64,000 nt of DNA from Microbacterium dextranolyticum (GCF_016907295.1 NZ_JAFBBR010000001.1:1798001-1862000); one strand, 5' to 3'; counted from the first letter of the stretch, positions 26,337 through 34,901 are shown. Numbers and translations are program-made. Notes: generated by a model from the letters alone, not told the origin.

Positions 26337-26765
26337 TCAGCGCAGCGCGGTGCGGCTGGTCGCAGTCGCCTCGAGCGTCCAGCCGTCGGGGACGAAGATG
26401 GTCAGAACCGGGGGATGCCACGTCACCTCCACGCGCACTCGGGCCGACACGCCATCGGGCGTTCCGGCGTCGACCAGGGTCGCGGTGCCCAGAGCGTTGA
26501 GGAGCTCGGTGGCTTGGTCGTAGACACCGGCATCCGTCAGTCGCGCCGCTGCTCCCCCGCCGTCGACCGTGAGAGTGAACCCGTCGGCGCCGGCCAAGGC
26601 CGCGGCATCCGCGGCGGCGTCCGCGCGCTTCTGAGCGAGATAGAGGCTCGTGGCGTCGATGCAGACGAGCACGAGGGCGATCGCAACGAGCGCATAGCCG
26701 AGAGCGAGAAGGAGTACCGACCCTTCGTCGTCGGGGCTCCCCTTGTCCGCGCGCATACGGCGCAT
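26337..26765 (-). CDS. TadG-like pilus-assembly protein, 142 residues
   Basis: A short charged start (DDEGSVLLL) leads into one N-terminal membrane helix and the block YLAQKRADAAADAAALAGA, which is characteristic of the Tad/TadG-like proteins (Rv3655c type) that end actinobacterial Tad operons. The ATG overlaps the preceding stop as TGATG. It is the last gene of the pilus operon and is probably exported or membrane-anchored as a minor pilin-like component. Confidence 0.8.
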   Translation of the reverse strand: MRRMRADKGSPDDEGSVLLLALGYALVAIALVLVCIDATSLYLAQKRADAAADAAALAGADGFTLTVDGGGAAARLTDAGVYDQATELLNALGTATLVDAGTPDGVSARVRVEVTWHPPVLTIFVPDGWTLEATATSRTALR

Positions 26766-27268
26766 CACGGCGTCGTTCCCCAGAACCGCGACACCTTCTG
26801 CACCGCTGTCGCCTCCACCGGCACCCGCGCGAGCCGGTCCAGACCCAGCAGTGCCGGAACGAGCGGCAACGTCACCGACGTGCGGACCGTCACCGAGAGC
26901 GTCGCCCCCGCTTCGGGGCAGGTCGTCGCGGCCCCGCCGCACGCGACGTCCACCGTGACGTCGCCGCGGTCCAGTCCATACTCCTCGGAGATGGCGGCCA
27001 GGACGCGCTCCGCCCGGGCATCCGCCGTGGCCGCGTCGGGAGACCCGGCGATAGTTCTCGCGAGTTGACGCGCGCCCGTCTCGACCCCGAGCGCCTGGCC
27101 CTGGATCGCGCCGAGTGCCACGACCAGGTAGACGACCGGCACGAGCAGAATCAGGCCCACCAGGATGAATTCGAGCGCCGCGGATCCCTCATCGGAGACC
27201 AACAGGCCCTGCCGCCGGTTCCCGCTCCGGGGGCGTGGCTGCTCAGTCGAAGCTCTCGCGGGGAGCAT
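26765..27268 (-). CDS. TadE-like minor pilin, 167 residues
   Basis: After about 27 cytoplasmic residues the sequence DEGSAALEFILVG matches the TadE-type prepilin site followed by a hydrophobic helix. Two Cys residues (ACGG and TTCPE) may form a disulfide in the exported part. The start overlaps the upstream TadE-like gene by 26 bases; later starts are possible. It belongs to the Flp/Tad pilus system. Confidence 0.8.
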   Translation of the reverse strand: MLPARASTEQPRPRSGNRRQGLLVSDEGSAALEFILVGLILLVPVVYLVVALGAIQGQALGVETGARQLARTIAGSPDAATADARAERVLAAISEEYGLDRGDVTVDVACGGAATTCPEAGATLSVTVRTSVTLPLVPALLGLDRLARVPVEATAVQKVSRFWGTTP

Positions 27269-27632
27269 GCGCGCTCACCTCCATCGCCGCGGGGATGCCC
27301 AGGAGCCCTACGAGCGGCAGGGTCGCGCGCACCGTCACCACCACCTCGGGTCCCGATGCGCCGACCGCCTCGTCGGCCCGGATCTCGGCGTCCAATCCGT
27401 CGCCGAGTGCCGTCTCGATCAGACGCTCGGCGCGTACCGCGCCATCAATCGGCCTCACATCGGCGAGTGCCCCGTGATAGGCGCCCTCGACTGCTGCGTC
27501 GTGGACGACGTTTCGCACGTACACGACCAACGCGAGCTGCAGCACCGCGAGAGTGAGTGCAGTCAGAAGCAGGCCGACCAGCACGAACTCGACCGGCGCC
27601 GAGCCGGACTCGTCATCGTGCAGGTCGCGCAC
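27243..27632 (-). CDS. TadE-like minor pilin, 129 residues
   Basis: MRDLHDDESGSAPVEFVLVG is a short cytoplasmic leader and TadE-type cleavage/helix motif, followed by a ~90-residue exported domain. It starts 3 bases after the stop of the pilin-like gene and overlaps the next TadE-like gene, consistent with one operon. Confidence 0.82.
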   Translation of the reverse strand: MRDLHDDESGSAPVEFVLVGLLLTALTLAVLQLALVVYVRNVVHDAAVEGAYHGALADVRPIDGAVRAERLIETALGDGLDAEIRADEAVGASGPEVVVTVRATLPLVGLLGIPAAMEVSAHAPRESFD

Positions 27633-27635
27633 GTC

Positions 27636-27827
27636 TCAGATACCCGACACGCGGCTGAGCGCCTGCTGGAACAGGTCGGCAAGAGCGGGCCCCGCGAGAC
27701 TCCAGATCGCGACGACCAGGCCTGCGGTCATGAGTGTCACCAGCACCCAGCCCGGGACATCGCCCCTCTCATCCTCCAGAGTGTCCGTCCATGACGAACG
27801 CAGCCGTCCCCACACCGTGCGAAGCAT
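27636..27827 (-). CDS. Flp-like small pilin candidate, 63 residues
   Basis: The ATG at 27827 has a perfect AAAGGAGG upstream. The protein has a ~30-residue charged leader ending DERGDVPGW, one hydrophobic helix and a short amphipathic end, the size and plan of Flp pilins in the Tad operons of actinobacteria. The Glu normally at position +5 after the cleavage Gly is not evident, so processing may differ. It lies just downstream of the broken tadC end. Confidence 0.7.
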   Translation of the reverse strand: MLRTVWGRLRSSWTDTLEDERGDVPGWVLVTLMTAGLVVAIWSLAGPALADLFQQALSRVSGI

Positions 27828-27853
27828 GTCCGCCTCCTTTCGACCGTTGCCGG

Positions 27854-27937
27854 TCATCCGATTCCCAGCTTGAGCATGACGATCCCGGGGAACACCGCGA
27901 ACAACACGGACAGCGGCAGGATCAAGAAGACGAGCGG
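27854..27937 (-). pseudogene. tadC: Detached 3' end of tadC
   Basis: The frame ending at TGA 27854-27856 reads LVFLILPLSVLFAVFPGIV and onward, the hydrophobic C-terminal segment of TadC, then runs straight into the serine integrase gene. The rest of tadC ends abruptly at 42128 in the frame that fits this piece. Joining the two gives a TadC of about 305 residues, the normal size. The 14.2-kb element between them is therefore inserted inside tadC. Confidence 0.9.
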
Positions 27938-29544
27938 CAGGAGCGTTCCGCTTCGGATGGCTTGCGTTCTGCGGCGTCGGCGGGCAGGAACATCGAGGGG
28001 TCGAGCACCCCGTGGATGGTGATCGTCTGGGGTCGCCCGGCCACGATGTCCGACACGATCACTCGCACGTCGAGCAGCTCCACGACCTCACGACGCATCG
28101 CTGCCGAGGCGTTCTCCAGACGGCCCCTCGCCCGCTCTGCGAGTGCCGCCACGTCCGTGATCCGCTGGGCCTCGTCGGCCCGGCGGGCGTGCATCGAGGC
28201 CAGCCCCTCCAGGCGTTCCCGCACGTCCGCGAGCTCGCCCCGAAGCCGTTCCACCGTCGCCAGGTGTTCAGCGGGGTCGTCCGCCATGAGGTACAAGTCC
28301 TTCGCCCGCGTGATCGCGCGCTCCAGGGTGGACTCCTGCTTGCGAAGCGCCGCGACCATCGCTGAGTCGTCCGTGAGGTCGGCGTCGTCGTCCAGTTCGA
28401 GCCACTGACGCGCGAGTCGCTCCAGCCGCTCCGGGTCCGCGAGCATCGCTGCGAGTTCGGCCCACACCGGCTCATCGATCGCCGGGCCCTTGATCTGCGG
28501 GCAGGTGCAGCGCGGCTGCTCCTTCGACCGGTACCGCCTCCCCGCGCACAGGTAGTGGTGGTTCGGGCGGCTCTTCGTGGTGATGCCGTCGTAGTGCTTG
28601 CCGAAGTCGCACGGGCCGAACAGCCGACCCGTGAGCATCTGCCGCTGAGGAGCCGAGGGCGTCCATCCGGCCCGGCGGTTCACGGCCCGCTGGAGCGCTT
28701 GCCACTCCTGCCGGGTGAACACCGGATCCCCGAGGGTGACCGTCACGGTGTCGCCATACTTTGGCGTACCGTCGCGGTTCATCTTCGTGATCTTCCGGTG
28801 CGGGCGATAGTTGCCGGTCTTGGCAGCGCCCCACTCGGTCTCGCCGGTCCACAGGGTCGGGTTCGTCGCGGTCTGCCGGACGGTCTGGTACTGCCACGTC
28901 GCGGCCTGACGGGGGCGCATCCCCATGAGGTTGAGCCGCTCGGCCACCTCGGCGGTGCTCAGGCGCTCCTTGACGAACAACTGGTGCATCGCGCGGAGCA
29001 CCTCCCGCTCGCGTTCGTCCGGTACGGGCCGGGCGTCCTTCTTGAGCCCTTCGAGCCTCCAGCCGAACGGCGGCTTGGAGCCCGCCCAGCGCCCCATCCG
29101 GGCCGCGTTCCGCTGACCGGCTGCAGTGCGCCCGACGATCGTGTCGCGCTCCATCTCCGCGAACCCGGCCATCATGGTCCGCATCATCTTGCCCTGCGGG
29201 GTGCTCATGTCGATCTGCTCTTTGACGAGCACGAGGTCCACGCCCATATCTGCGAGTCGGTCGGTCTCCCGGATCGCGTCGAGCGCCTTCCGGGCGAAGC
29301 GGTCGAGCTTGGACACGACCACGGCGTCGATCTTGCCGTCGCGGGCGTCCTGGAGCATCTGCCGCCAGGCTGGGCGCGTGGCGTCGGTGCCGGAAAGGCC
29401 CTCGTCCACGTAGGCATTGACCAGTTCCCAGCCGCGCGACTTGATCGCGGCCTCGCAGATCTCGCGCTGCTCGGGCAGTGAAGTGTTGTCCACCTGGAGA
29501 TCGGTCGAGACTCGGGCGTAGTACGCGGCGCGCTTGGCGTTCAT
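27922..29544 (-). CDS. int: Large serine integrase of the tadC element
   Basis: The protein has 540 residues with an N-terminal catalytic domain (YYARVSTDLQ, nucleophile Ser13; KLDRFARKALD; GFAEMERDTI), a recombinase domain, a zinc ribbon with several Cys (GPCDFGKHYDG to CTCPQ) and a C-terminal coiled coil, the standard large serine integrase. The ATG at 29544 has AGGAGCG upstream and overlaps the previous stop. The last four codons (RSSS) and the stop lie in host tadC DNA. In the excised circle the same frame would instead run 26 codons further, from LLGRLASS to EVALPRAA, using bases 42128-42049. attP is therefore inside the integrase gene. Confidence 0.95.
   Translation of the reverse strand: MNAKRAAYYARVSTDLQVDNTSLPEQREICEAAIKSRGWELVNAYVDEGLSGTDATRPAWRQMLQDARDGKIDAVVVSKLDRFARKALDAIRETDRLADMGVDLVLVKEQIDMSTPQGKMMRTMMAGFAEMERDTIVGRTAAGQRNAARMGRWAGSKPPFGWRLEGLKKDARPVPDEREREVLRAMHQLFVKERLSTAEVAERLNLMGMRPRQAATWQYQTVRQTATNPTLWTGETEWGAAKTGNYRPHRKITKMNRDGTPKYGDTVTVTLGDPVFTRQEWQALQRAVNRRAGWTPSAPQRQMLTGRLFGPCDFGKHYDGITTKSRPNHHYLCAGRRYRSKEQPRCTCPQIKGPAIDEPVWAELAAMLADPERLERLARQWLELDDDADLTDDSAMVAALRKQESTLERAITRAKDLYLMADDPAEHLATVERLRGELADVRERLEGLASMHARRADEAQRITDVAALAERARGRLENASAAMRREVVELLDVRVIVSDIVAGRPQTITIHGVLDPSMFLPADAAERKPSEAERSCRSSS
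27930..27945. other. Left junction (att site) of the element in tadC
   Basis: Host tadC codons end at 27935-27937 and integrase codons come in from the right. The only bases that both junctions must share are CC (complement GG at 27936-27937), or CTC/TCC if the native codon differs. A core of two or three bases is normal for serine integrases. Confidence 0.75.
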
Positions 29545-29708
29545 CGGTCGCTCCTGTTCGCTCGCCGCTCCCGTTGGAGTTCGGCTGCGCAGTCGTTGCA
29601 CTTCGCGCGGAGCCACTCACGATCCGCCCGGACCTTGCCGAAGGCATCGAACGACAGCACGCGGCGGCATCGGGTGCACCGCTTGGTGTGGGTGTCAGTC
29701 ATGGTCAT
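29541..29708 (-). CDS. Small zinc-finger protein before the integrase, 55 residues
   Basis: Starting at ATG 29708 after GGAGGGAG, the frame encodes two Cys pairs, KRCTRCRR and AKCNDCAAE, about 27 residues apart, within a basic protein. The stop overlaps the integrase ATG as ATGA, so the two are translationally coupled. It may be a DNA-binding recombination-directionality or regulatory factor (inference); no family name can be given. Confidence 0.65.
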   Translation of the reverse strand: MTMTDTHTKRCTRCRRVLSFDAFGKVRADREWLRAKCNDCAAELQRERRANRSDR

Positions 29709-29929
29709 TGGTCTCCCTCCTTGACTTCGAAGAACTGCTGCTGTTGGCCGTTCCAGCGAGGGTGCGAACCCCGGATTAGTTCGTCCAGGTCGGCAAGCTC
29801 CAGTAGGTAGTCGTGGTCCACCGTGTCCTCGGCTTCCGCGAGGTAGAGGTCGCGCACAACCTCCTGGAGGATCAGCTGTTGGCGCGGTGTCACATCGATT
29901 CGGATGAGGGGCTGGCGTTCGTCGGTCAC
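29705..29929 (-). CDS. Hypothetical protein, 74 residues
   Basis: The GTG at 29929 has GGAGG seven bases upstream and overlaps the preceding stop as GTGA; its own stop overlaps the ATG of the zinc-finger gene. The protein is acidic and helical (PRQQLILQEVVRDLYLAEAED) with no recognised domain. It is part of the integrase operon. Confidence 0.6.
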   Translation of the reverse strand: MTDERQPLIRIDVTPRQQLILQEVVRDLYLAEAEDTVDHDYLLELADLDELIRGSHPRWNGQQQQFFEVKEGDQ

Positions 29930-30228
29930 TGGGCGACCTCCGCCTTCGGTTCGGGCTTCGGCTCGGTGGCCTTGGCGACCATGCGGTCGGCGGCGCGGGT
30001 GAACTTGGCGCGGAGCGGCTCGCTCGGAAGCTCCTCCGCGGTCGAGGCGATCATCTGCTTGGTGACCTTGCGCCCGTCCGCGATGTCGTTGACGAGCCCT
30101 TGGACGAGCACCGACACGTGTCGGGCGTCGTGACCCGGGCGGTAGAGGGCGCGGGCGCTGACGGCTTCGTGGCAGGTGCCACAGGCGCAAGCTTTGGCTT
30201 CGGTCTGGGTGGTGGCCTTCGTGTTCAT
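29926..30228 (-). CDS. Small protein with a CxCGxC...PGHDxxH domain, 100 residues
   Basis: Residues ~13-45 read ACACGTCHEA then YRPGHDARHVSVLV, a Cys/His-rich, probably zinc-binding module seen in many small actinophage proteins. The same module, followed by a similar helical tail (LPSEPLRAKF versus SAPLTAKL), forms the C-terminus of the WhiB-domain protein encoded upstream, so the two are related by duplication. The C-terminal tail is rich in Lys, Pro and Glu. Confidence 0.7.
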   Translation of the reverse strand: MNTKATTQTEAKACACGTCHEAVSARALYRPGHDARHVSVLVQGLVNDIADGRKVTKQMIASTAEELPSEPLRAKFTRAADRMVAKATEPKPEPKAEVAQ

Positions 30229-30333
30229 GGGTATCTCCTATTTGCTGTCTCATCTGGGATTTCTTGCCCCACTTCCAAGGAAAACATAGGCGTACGCCTA
30301 CGCACAATCTGTTCTTTGCTTCTCATCTGGGCT

Positions 30334-31095
30334 TTAGCTCCCGATCCTGACTGCGAGCTTCGCGGTGAGCGGCGCAGAGTGCGCTACCTCGGCCAGGGCC
30401 TCGTCCTCGGTCAGCTGACCCGCCTGGACGCTGGCGACCAGCACGGAGAGGTGTTGCGAGTCGTGGCCGGGAAGGTAGAACCCTCCCCTGGTGGTGCCGC
30501 CACACCTGCACGTGCAGTCACGCGCGCCCGGGTTCTTGCTGCGACCGACCCTCGACGGGCGGTCGCTGGGCTTCCTGGGCCTTGCGCGCCGCTGCTCCCT
30601 CGCCTCCGCGATCGCGTGACGACGGCGCTCCATGGGCGACACGCCACGTGTGACTCCCGCCCACGTCCCAGCGCCCGGCTGCGCGGCATCGGCGTACCGC
30701 TGGCAGAGCGCGAACACCGGGCAAAGCAGGCAGAGGTCGGCGGCGATGTCCTGGTCGGTGTAGTCCTCCGAAGTCCACGCCTCTGCACCGGGGCCGACGC
30801 ACGGCACCTCCTCGCGTCGTTCACGGGCGAGCAGAAGAGCGTGGTTCAGGTCGTCGAACGCCTCCCCCGCTTGGAAGCTCTGGGTGTGTCGTGCGAGCGC
30901 CTCCGCGACCAGTTTGTCCGTCTGCGCCGTCGTGGGGGGCTCGGAGTGGCCCTCCCTGGGGTCTCGCTTGTCCTCCGGCGAACTCGCCGTGCCGGTCGGG
31001 CCCGGGAGGAGGGTAACGGCCCACGAGTTCGCCGGAGAGCCTTCGAGCGCGGAAGCCGTCGCCGGGACCGACGTCCCTGCTGCCAGCCCGCGCAT
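30334..31095 (-). CDS. WhiB-like protein fused to a PGHD module, 253 residues
   Basis: The middle (about residues 95-155) carries the four-Cys WhiB pattern, EVPCVG, then CLLCPVFALC with AAQPGAGTWAG as the G(V/I)WGG-type turn. This predicts a [4Fe-4S] transcription factor. The C-terminus has CTCRCGG and YLPGHDSQHLSVLV, the module also present in the 100-residue neighbour. WhiB proteins bind sigma factors or DNA to control transcription, and phage-encoded versions can redirect host regulation. The ATG overlaps the tape-measure stop as TGATG; the N-terminal ~60 residues look disordered, so a later start is possible. Confidence 0.8.
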   Translation of the reverse strand: MRGLAAGTSVPATASALEGSPANSWAVTLLPGPTGTASSPEDKRDPREGHSEPPTTAQTDKLVAEALARHTQSFQAGEAFDDLNHALLLARERREEVPCVGPGAEAWTSEDYTDQDIAADLCLLCPVFALCQRYADAAQPGAGTWAGVTRGVSPMERRRHAIAEAREQRRARPRKPSDRPSRVGRSKNPGARDCTCRCGGTTRGGFYLPGHDSQHLSVLVASVQAGQLTEDEALAEVAHSAPLTAKLAVRIGS

Positions 31096-32954
31096 CAGTC
31101 GCGCACCCGAGGGGAGCCAAGCGCGGCGAAGAGGGCCTCTTCGTCGGAGAGGGACTGGCCCTCCGCGGCCTGGTAGTTGATCGTCTTGACGTAGGTGTTG
31201 CCACCCGACCCCGGGTCGGTCTCACCGCCCGAGTTCCAGCCGCCGGTCGTCGGCACCGCGAACGAGTCCGCCAGCGCGCGGTCGTACTCCGGAGCCATGT
31301 CCTGGAGCCCGAGGATCAGACCCTCACCGATGTTGATGCCGAACTCGCGAAACACCCGGCTCGGGCTGTGGATCCCGAAGATCCCGGCCACCGTGTCGAT
31401 GATCCCGCCGAAGGTGTCGCTGAACCACGCGCTCACCGACTCCCAGATCGACTTGAGGCCGTTCCAAAGGCCCTGCACGATGTCGCGTCCGATGTTGTAG
31501 AGCCACGTCGCCGCCCCGGTGAACACTCCGAGGATCGCCTGCGGGATGCCCTGCACGAACGTCAGGGCGTTGTTCCAGGTGTCGCGGAGGAAGTTGCCGA
31601 CCGCCGACCACAGGCCGTTCCACCAGGACAGGAACCCGTTGAAGATCCCCATCACGAAGTTGACGTAGCCGACCGCGAGCGACATCACCCAGGAGGTGAA
31701 CCCCTGCCACACGTCCTGGATGAACTGACCGATGCCGGACCAGAGCCCGTTCCACCAGGCCGCGATGCCGTTGCCGATGATCTGGATGCCCAGCATGAAG
31801 TTGCGGAACACGTCACCGACGAAGCCGACGAAGCCCTCCCAGACGGAGGTGATCCACGCGCCGACTGCTTCCCAGATCGAGTTCCACCAACCGACGAACC
31901 CGTCGATGACGCCGGTGATCCAACCGATGAACCCACCCCAGACTTCGGTAATCCAGGCGACGGCGGTGTCCCAGTTCATGATCAGCCACACGATCGCGGC
32001 GACCAGGGCGACCACCCCGAGGATGATCCACGTCATGGGGTTGGCGAGCAGGGCGACCGTCCACGCGGCGGTCGCGACCACTGCGGCCCAGATCGCCGGG
32101 GCGAGGCCGACCAGGATCGCGACACCCACTCCGGCGAGGAGCGGCGTCCACTGCTCGATGTTGCCGATGAAGTCGGCCAGGCCCCGCTGGAAGTCGGTGA
32201 TCGGTCCCTTCACGAAGTTGAGCGCCTCGACGAGCTTTCCCTGGATGGTCGCGGACAGGTTGCCCGCAGCTCCCTCGAAGGTCTCGGTGCTCTCTGCGGC
32301 TTCCACCGCGATGGGATCCGTGCCGACCGTCATCAGAGCGGCGTTGAACTCCTCCGCTGTGATCTGACCTTCCGAAAGCGCCTGTTCGAAGTTGCCCGTG
32401 TAGGCCCCGGCCTGGAGGAGCGCATCCTTGAGCGCGCCGGACGCGCCGGGGATCGCCTCGGCCATCTGACGCCAGTTCTCGGTGTTGAGCTGACCGAGGG
32501 AGGTGGTCTGCGTGAGGACCGAACCCACCCGACCGAAGGTCTCGGCGTTGCCGCCAGCCACGGCGTTGAGGTTGCCGAGCGCCTTCGCGAGTTCGTCCGG
32601 CCCCTGCACGCCGTTGGATGCAAGCTGTGCGGTGATGGACTGGATGTCACCCAGCGAGTACACGGTGGCATCCGCATACGCCTGGGTCGAGGCGGTCAGG
32701 GAGTCGATCTTCGACGTGTCGAGACCGGAGAACTCCAGGGTCTTACGGAACTTGTCGGTGGCGTCGGACGCGACGGCGGCGTCACCCACGAAGTCCACAA
32801 GCATCGAGGACGCCTGACTGATCGCGTCCGCCGCCAGGTTGCCGAACGCGGAGCCGACCGCCGCGCCCTTCGTGCTCCAGCTCGAAGTCTTCTTGTCGAA
32901 GTCGTCGTCATCGACCTTCACCTTGGCAACGAGAGTGCCTAGATCTAGTGCCAC
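31095..32954 (-). CDS. Phage tail tape-measure protein, 619 residues
   Basis: The GTG at 32954 has AGGAG upstream. The N-terminal third matches tape-measure openings (KVDDDDFDKKTSSW, LGNLNAVAGGNAETFGRV, GQITAEEFNAAL). A central hydrophobic zone is followed by tandem repeats of about 44 residues that each start WWN(S/G)(I/L)W. The end has IHSPSRVFREFGINIGEGL, the usual tape-measure C-terminal motif. The gene appears intact. In siphophages this protein sets tail length and is threaded through the tail tube. Oddly, no other virion gene accompanies it here. Confidence 0.88.
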   Translation of the reverse strand: MALDLGTLVAKVKVDDDDFDKKTSSWSTKGAAVGSAFGNLAADAISQASSMLVDFVGDAAVASDATDKFRKTLEFSGLDTSKIDSLTASTQAYADATVYSLGDIQSITAQLASNGVQGPDELAKALGNLNAVAGGNAETFGRVGSVLTQTTSLGQLNTENWRQMAEAIPGASGALKDALLQAGAYTGNFEQALSEGQITAEEFNAALMTVGTDPIAVEAAESTETFEGAAGNLSATIQGKLVEALNFVKGPITDFQRGLADFIGNIEQWTPLLAGVGVAILVGLAPAIWAAVVATAAWTVALLANPMTWIILGVVALVAAIVWLIMNWDTAVAWITEVWGGFIGWITGVIDGFVGWWNSIWEAVGAWITSVWEGFVGFVGDVFRNFMLGIQIIGNGIAAWWNGLWSGIGQFIQDVWQGFTSWVMSLAVGYVNFVMGIFNGFLSWWNGLWSAVGNFLRDTWNNALTFVQGIPQAILGVFTGAATWLYNIGRDIVQGLWNGLKSIWESVSAWFSDTFGGIIDTVAGIFGIHSPSRVFREFGINIGEGLILGLQDMAPEYDRALADSFAVPTTGGWNSGGETDPGSGGNTYVKTINYQAAEGQSLSDEEALFAALGSPRVRD

Positions 32955-33002
32955 TGGGTCTCCTAAAGTCCTGATCCAAGCGGGTTTCCGCTGGGGTGCG
33001 AT

Positions 33003-33031
33003 TCCATCGCAACATCCAAAATGCCTGTCAA
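33003..33031 (-). promoter_or_regulatory. Possible promoter for the tape-measure/WhiB operon
   Basis: On the minus strand a consensus -35 TTGACA (33026-33031) lies 17 bases before a poor -10 (GATGGA, 33003-33008), about 50 bases upstream of the tape-measure start. A second TTGACT lies about 37 bases further upstream. Confidence 0.3.
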
Positions 33032-33098
33032 GGAAGTCACCACGCCGAAACTGACGGACAGTCAAGGGCCGGGGTGTAGGGCTCCCGGCCCAGACCCG

Positions 33099-33449
33099 TC
33101 AGTCACCGTCGAGCGTCTGCGTGAACGCCCGGATCGCGGGGATCAGCTGGTCGTCGTGCGCTGGACACGTCATCTGGTGCGGCGCGAACACGGGCCGAAT
33201 CTCGCCGCGCGCCCCGTCGCCGTCGTCGTCCATCCACTGCACCCGTGCGCCGCACGGGCACTCCCCCGTCACGGCCTGGATCCGTCGTCGGGCGAAGCCT
33301 TCCTGCACGGCGGGCGGCGCACCCTCGGGGATCCGCGACACCGCGAACCGACGATGCGGGTGACCGTCCGGCACGACCCACTCCTGCCACGGCGGAAGCT
33401 CCGGCGCGTCGTCCGGTACTTCGACCGGCTCGAAGTCGTCGGCGTTCAC
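33099..33449 (-). CDS. Hypothetical protein with CxC and CPAH motifs, 116 residues
   Basis: The GTG at 33449 overlaps the previous stop as GTGA. The protein has GECPCGARVQW and, about 30 residues on, TCPAHDDQL, giving three Cys and a His that could hold zinc. No family was recognised. It closes the run of small genes upstream of the tape-measure gene. Confidence 0.6.
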   Translation of the reverse strand: MNADDFEPVEVPDDAPELPPWQEWVVPDGHPHRRFAVSRIPEGAPPAVQEGFARRRIQAVTGECPCGARVQWMDDDGDGARGEIRPVFAPHQMTCPAHDDQLIPAIRAFTQTLDGD

Positions 33450-33859
33450 AGGACGCGTCCCAGCTGCTCGCGGACCCACGCGATGTACGCCCGGCCCCGC
33501 TCCGTGCTCGTACACTCCCGCCATGCGGCGTTGTACTTGCCGTGGAGGTGCAGTTCGAGGTGCTGGGTCACCTCGTCCGACGGGTGGTCGTCCGGGCCGA
33601 CCCCGTGGAAGAACTGCGCGACGGCGACGAGCTCCTCGTAGGTGTCGCTGACGCCGAGGAACACGAGCTTGCGCCACTCGGGACGATCGATGCTCATCGC
33701 GGTGAGCGTGTCGCGGAGGGTCCGCTGGTCGTGCGGCACCTGCATCGACGGGTAGATCGACTCGTAGTTCCACCGTTCGCGGGCGCGCCGCATCTGCTCG
33801 GTGATGCCGGGCTCGTTCACGTCGTACGGGCCGCTGTTGATGGTCTGGGTGGTGGTCAT
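33446..33859 (-). CDS. Hypothetical phage-type protein, 137 residues
   Basis: A good ribosome binding site (AGGAGGGCGG) precedes the ATG. The sequence is soluble, with aromatic and acidic patches (RWNYESIYPSMQV, YNAAWRECTSTERG). No known domain was recognised. It is coupled to the 116-residue gene downstream. Confidence 0.6.
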   Translation of the reverse strand: MTTTQTINSGPYDVNEPGITEQMRRARERWNYESIYPSMQVPHDQRTLRDTLTAMSIDRPEWRKLVFLGVSDTYEELVAVAQFFHGVGPDDHPSDEVTQHLELHLHGKYNAAWRECTSTERGRAYIAWVREQLGRVL

Positions 33860-33951
33860 GTTGATCCGCCCTCCTCGGGGCTAATGCGATTGGTGTTGGT
33901 TGGTCGGAAGCAGGATCCGGGGCGGCGAATGAGCCCGGAGTAGAAGCCGCA

Positions 33952-34539
33952 TCAGTCGTAGCTCCGCACGACGTGGGTCTCGTCGGCCGCGGACGCCTCG
34001 TCTTGGACCTCGGAGACCGTGCGGCGGGTCTCGGGAGGGATCGGGGCCTCGAAGGGCTCCGGAAGGCGCGGAACCGTCGCGCCGGGCACGAGTTCCAGCC
34101 ACCGACCTCGAAGACGGGCCACCACATCGCCCACGTCCACCCCTACCCGCGCGAACAGGACTGCCGACGAGGACAGCAGCGGGTCCGATGGGCGGAAGAG
34201 TTCCGCTACCGGATGGGCGTCGAGTCCCCAGTCGTCCGCGAACCGCCGCGCCTGGGCGTAGTGGTCGCCGCGTCCCGCGTAGGGCTGGTTGAGGAATACC
34301 CGACGCCCGCCACCTGGCAGGAGCGCGTGCCAGTGGTCGAACCCCACCCCGTGCTCACCGTCCGACAGGCACTGGCAGGACTCCTCCTCACTGCGGGAGC
34401 GTCCGGGGTGCCACGCCGGGTGCTGTCCTCCGAGGAGCCAATGTGCGCACGGCACCGCGGCAGTCGACTCCCGATACGGGAGCTCGTCAAAGTCGAGATA
34501 GCCAAGATCGGGTTCTCGGGTCCTACGGTTGCTGCTCAT
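33952..34539 (-). CDS. Hypothetical protein, 195 residues
   Basis: The protein has a His/Trp-rich first half (PCAHWLLGGQHPAWHPG, CQCLSDGEHGVGFDHW) and an acidic second half. The His and Cys residues might bind metal, but no catalytic motif is clear. Its ATG overlaps the preceding stop as TAATG. Function is unknown. Confidence 0.6.
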   Translation of the reverse strand: MSSNRRTREPDLGYLDFDELPYRESTAAVPCAHWLLGGQHPAWHPGRSRSEEESCQCLSDGEHGVGFDHWHALLPGGGRRVFLNQPYAGRGDHYAQARRFADDWGLDAHPVAELFRPSDPLLSSSAVLFARVGVDVGDVVARLRGRWLELVPGATVPRLPEPFEAPIPPETRRTVSEVQDEASAADETHVVRSYD

Positions 34540-34901
34540 TAGCTGACCTCCTCGGTCGGGTTGGTTGTGGTGGTTTGCAGCGGGAACGGTCGTCCCGCCG
34601 CCGACTTGCGCGCCTCGCGGTTCGCGGCGAGCTTCTCGATGAACGCGGCCATCTCCTCCGCGCGTTGCAGCTGCCGCCGCGCCCAGCGGACCCGGCGCGC
34701 GGCCTCCCAGCGGTCCACCCCCTCATCCATGAGCTGTCGCACCGTCTTCGTGGCATCCGAACGCCACTCCTCGTGCAGGTCTCGCGTGGGCGCGCGCAAG
34801 GACTCGATCACACCCGTGCCCTCTGCTTGCTCGGTCCGCTCCTCGTGCGTGTGCGCGTGTGAGGGCTCGATAGCGCCCGGTTCGTGTTCGCGCCCGTTCA
34901 C
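34539..34901 (-). CDS. Hypothetical coiled-coil protein, 120 residues
   Basis: The GTG at 34901 forms a GTGA overlap with the preceding stop. After a polar N-terminus with several His residues comes a strongly helical, charged region (DEGVDRWEAARRVRWARRQLQRAEEMAAFIEKL). An earlier GTG at 34949 is a less likely start. No family was recognised. Confidence 0.55.
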   Translation of the reverse strand: MNGREHEPGAIEPSHAHTHEERTEQAEGTGVIESLRAPTRDLHEEWRSDATKTVRQLMDEGVDRWEAARRVRWARRQLQRAEEMAAFIEKLAANREARKSAAGRPFPLQTTTTNPTEEVS

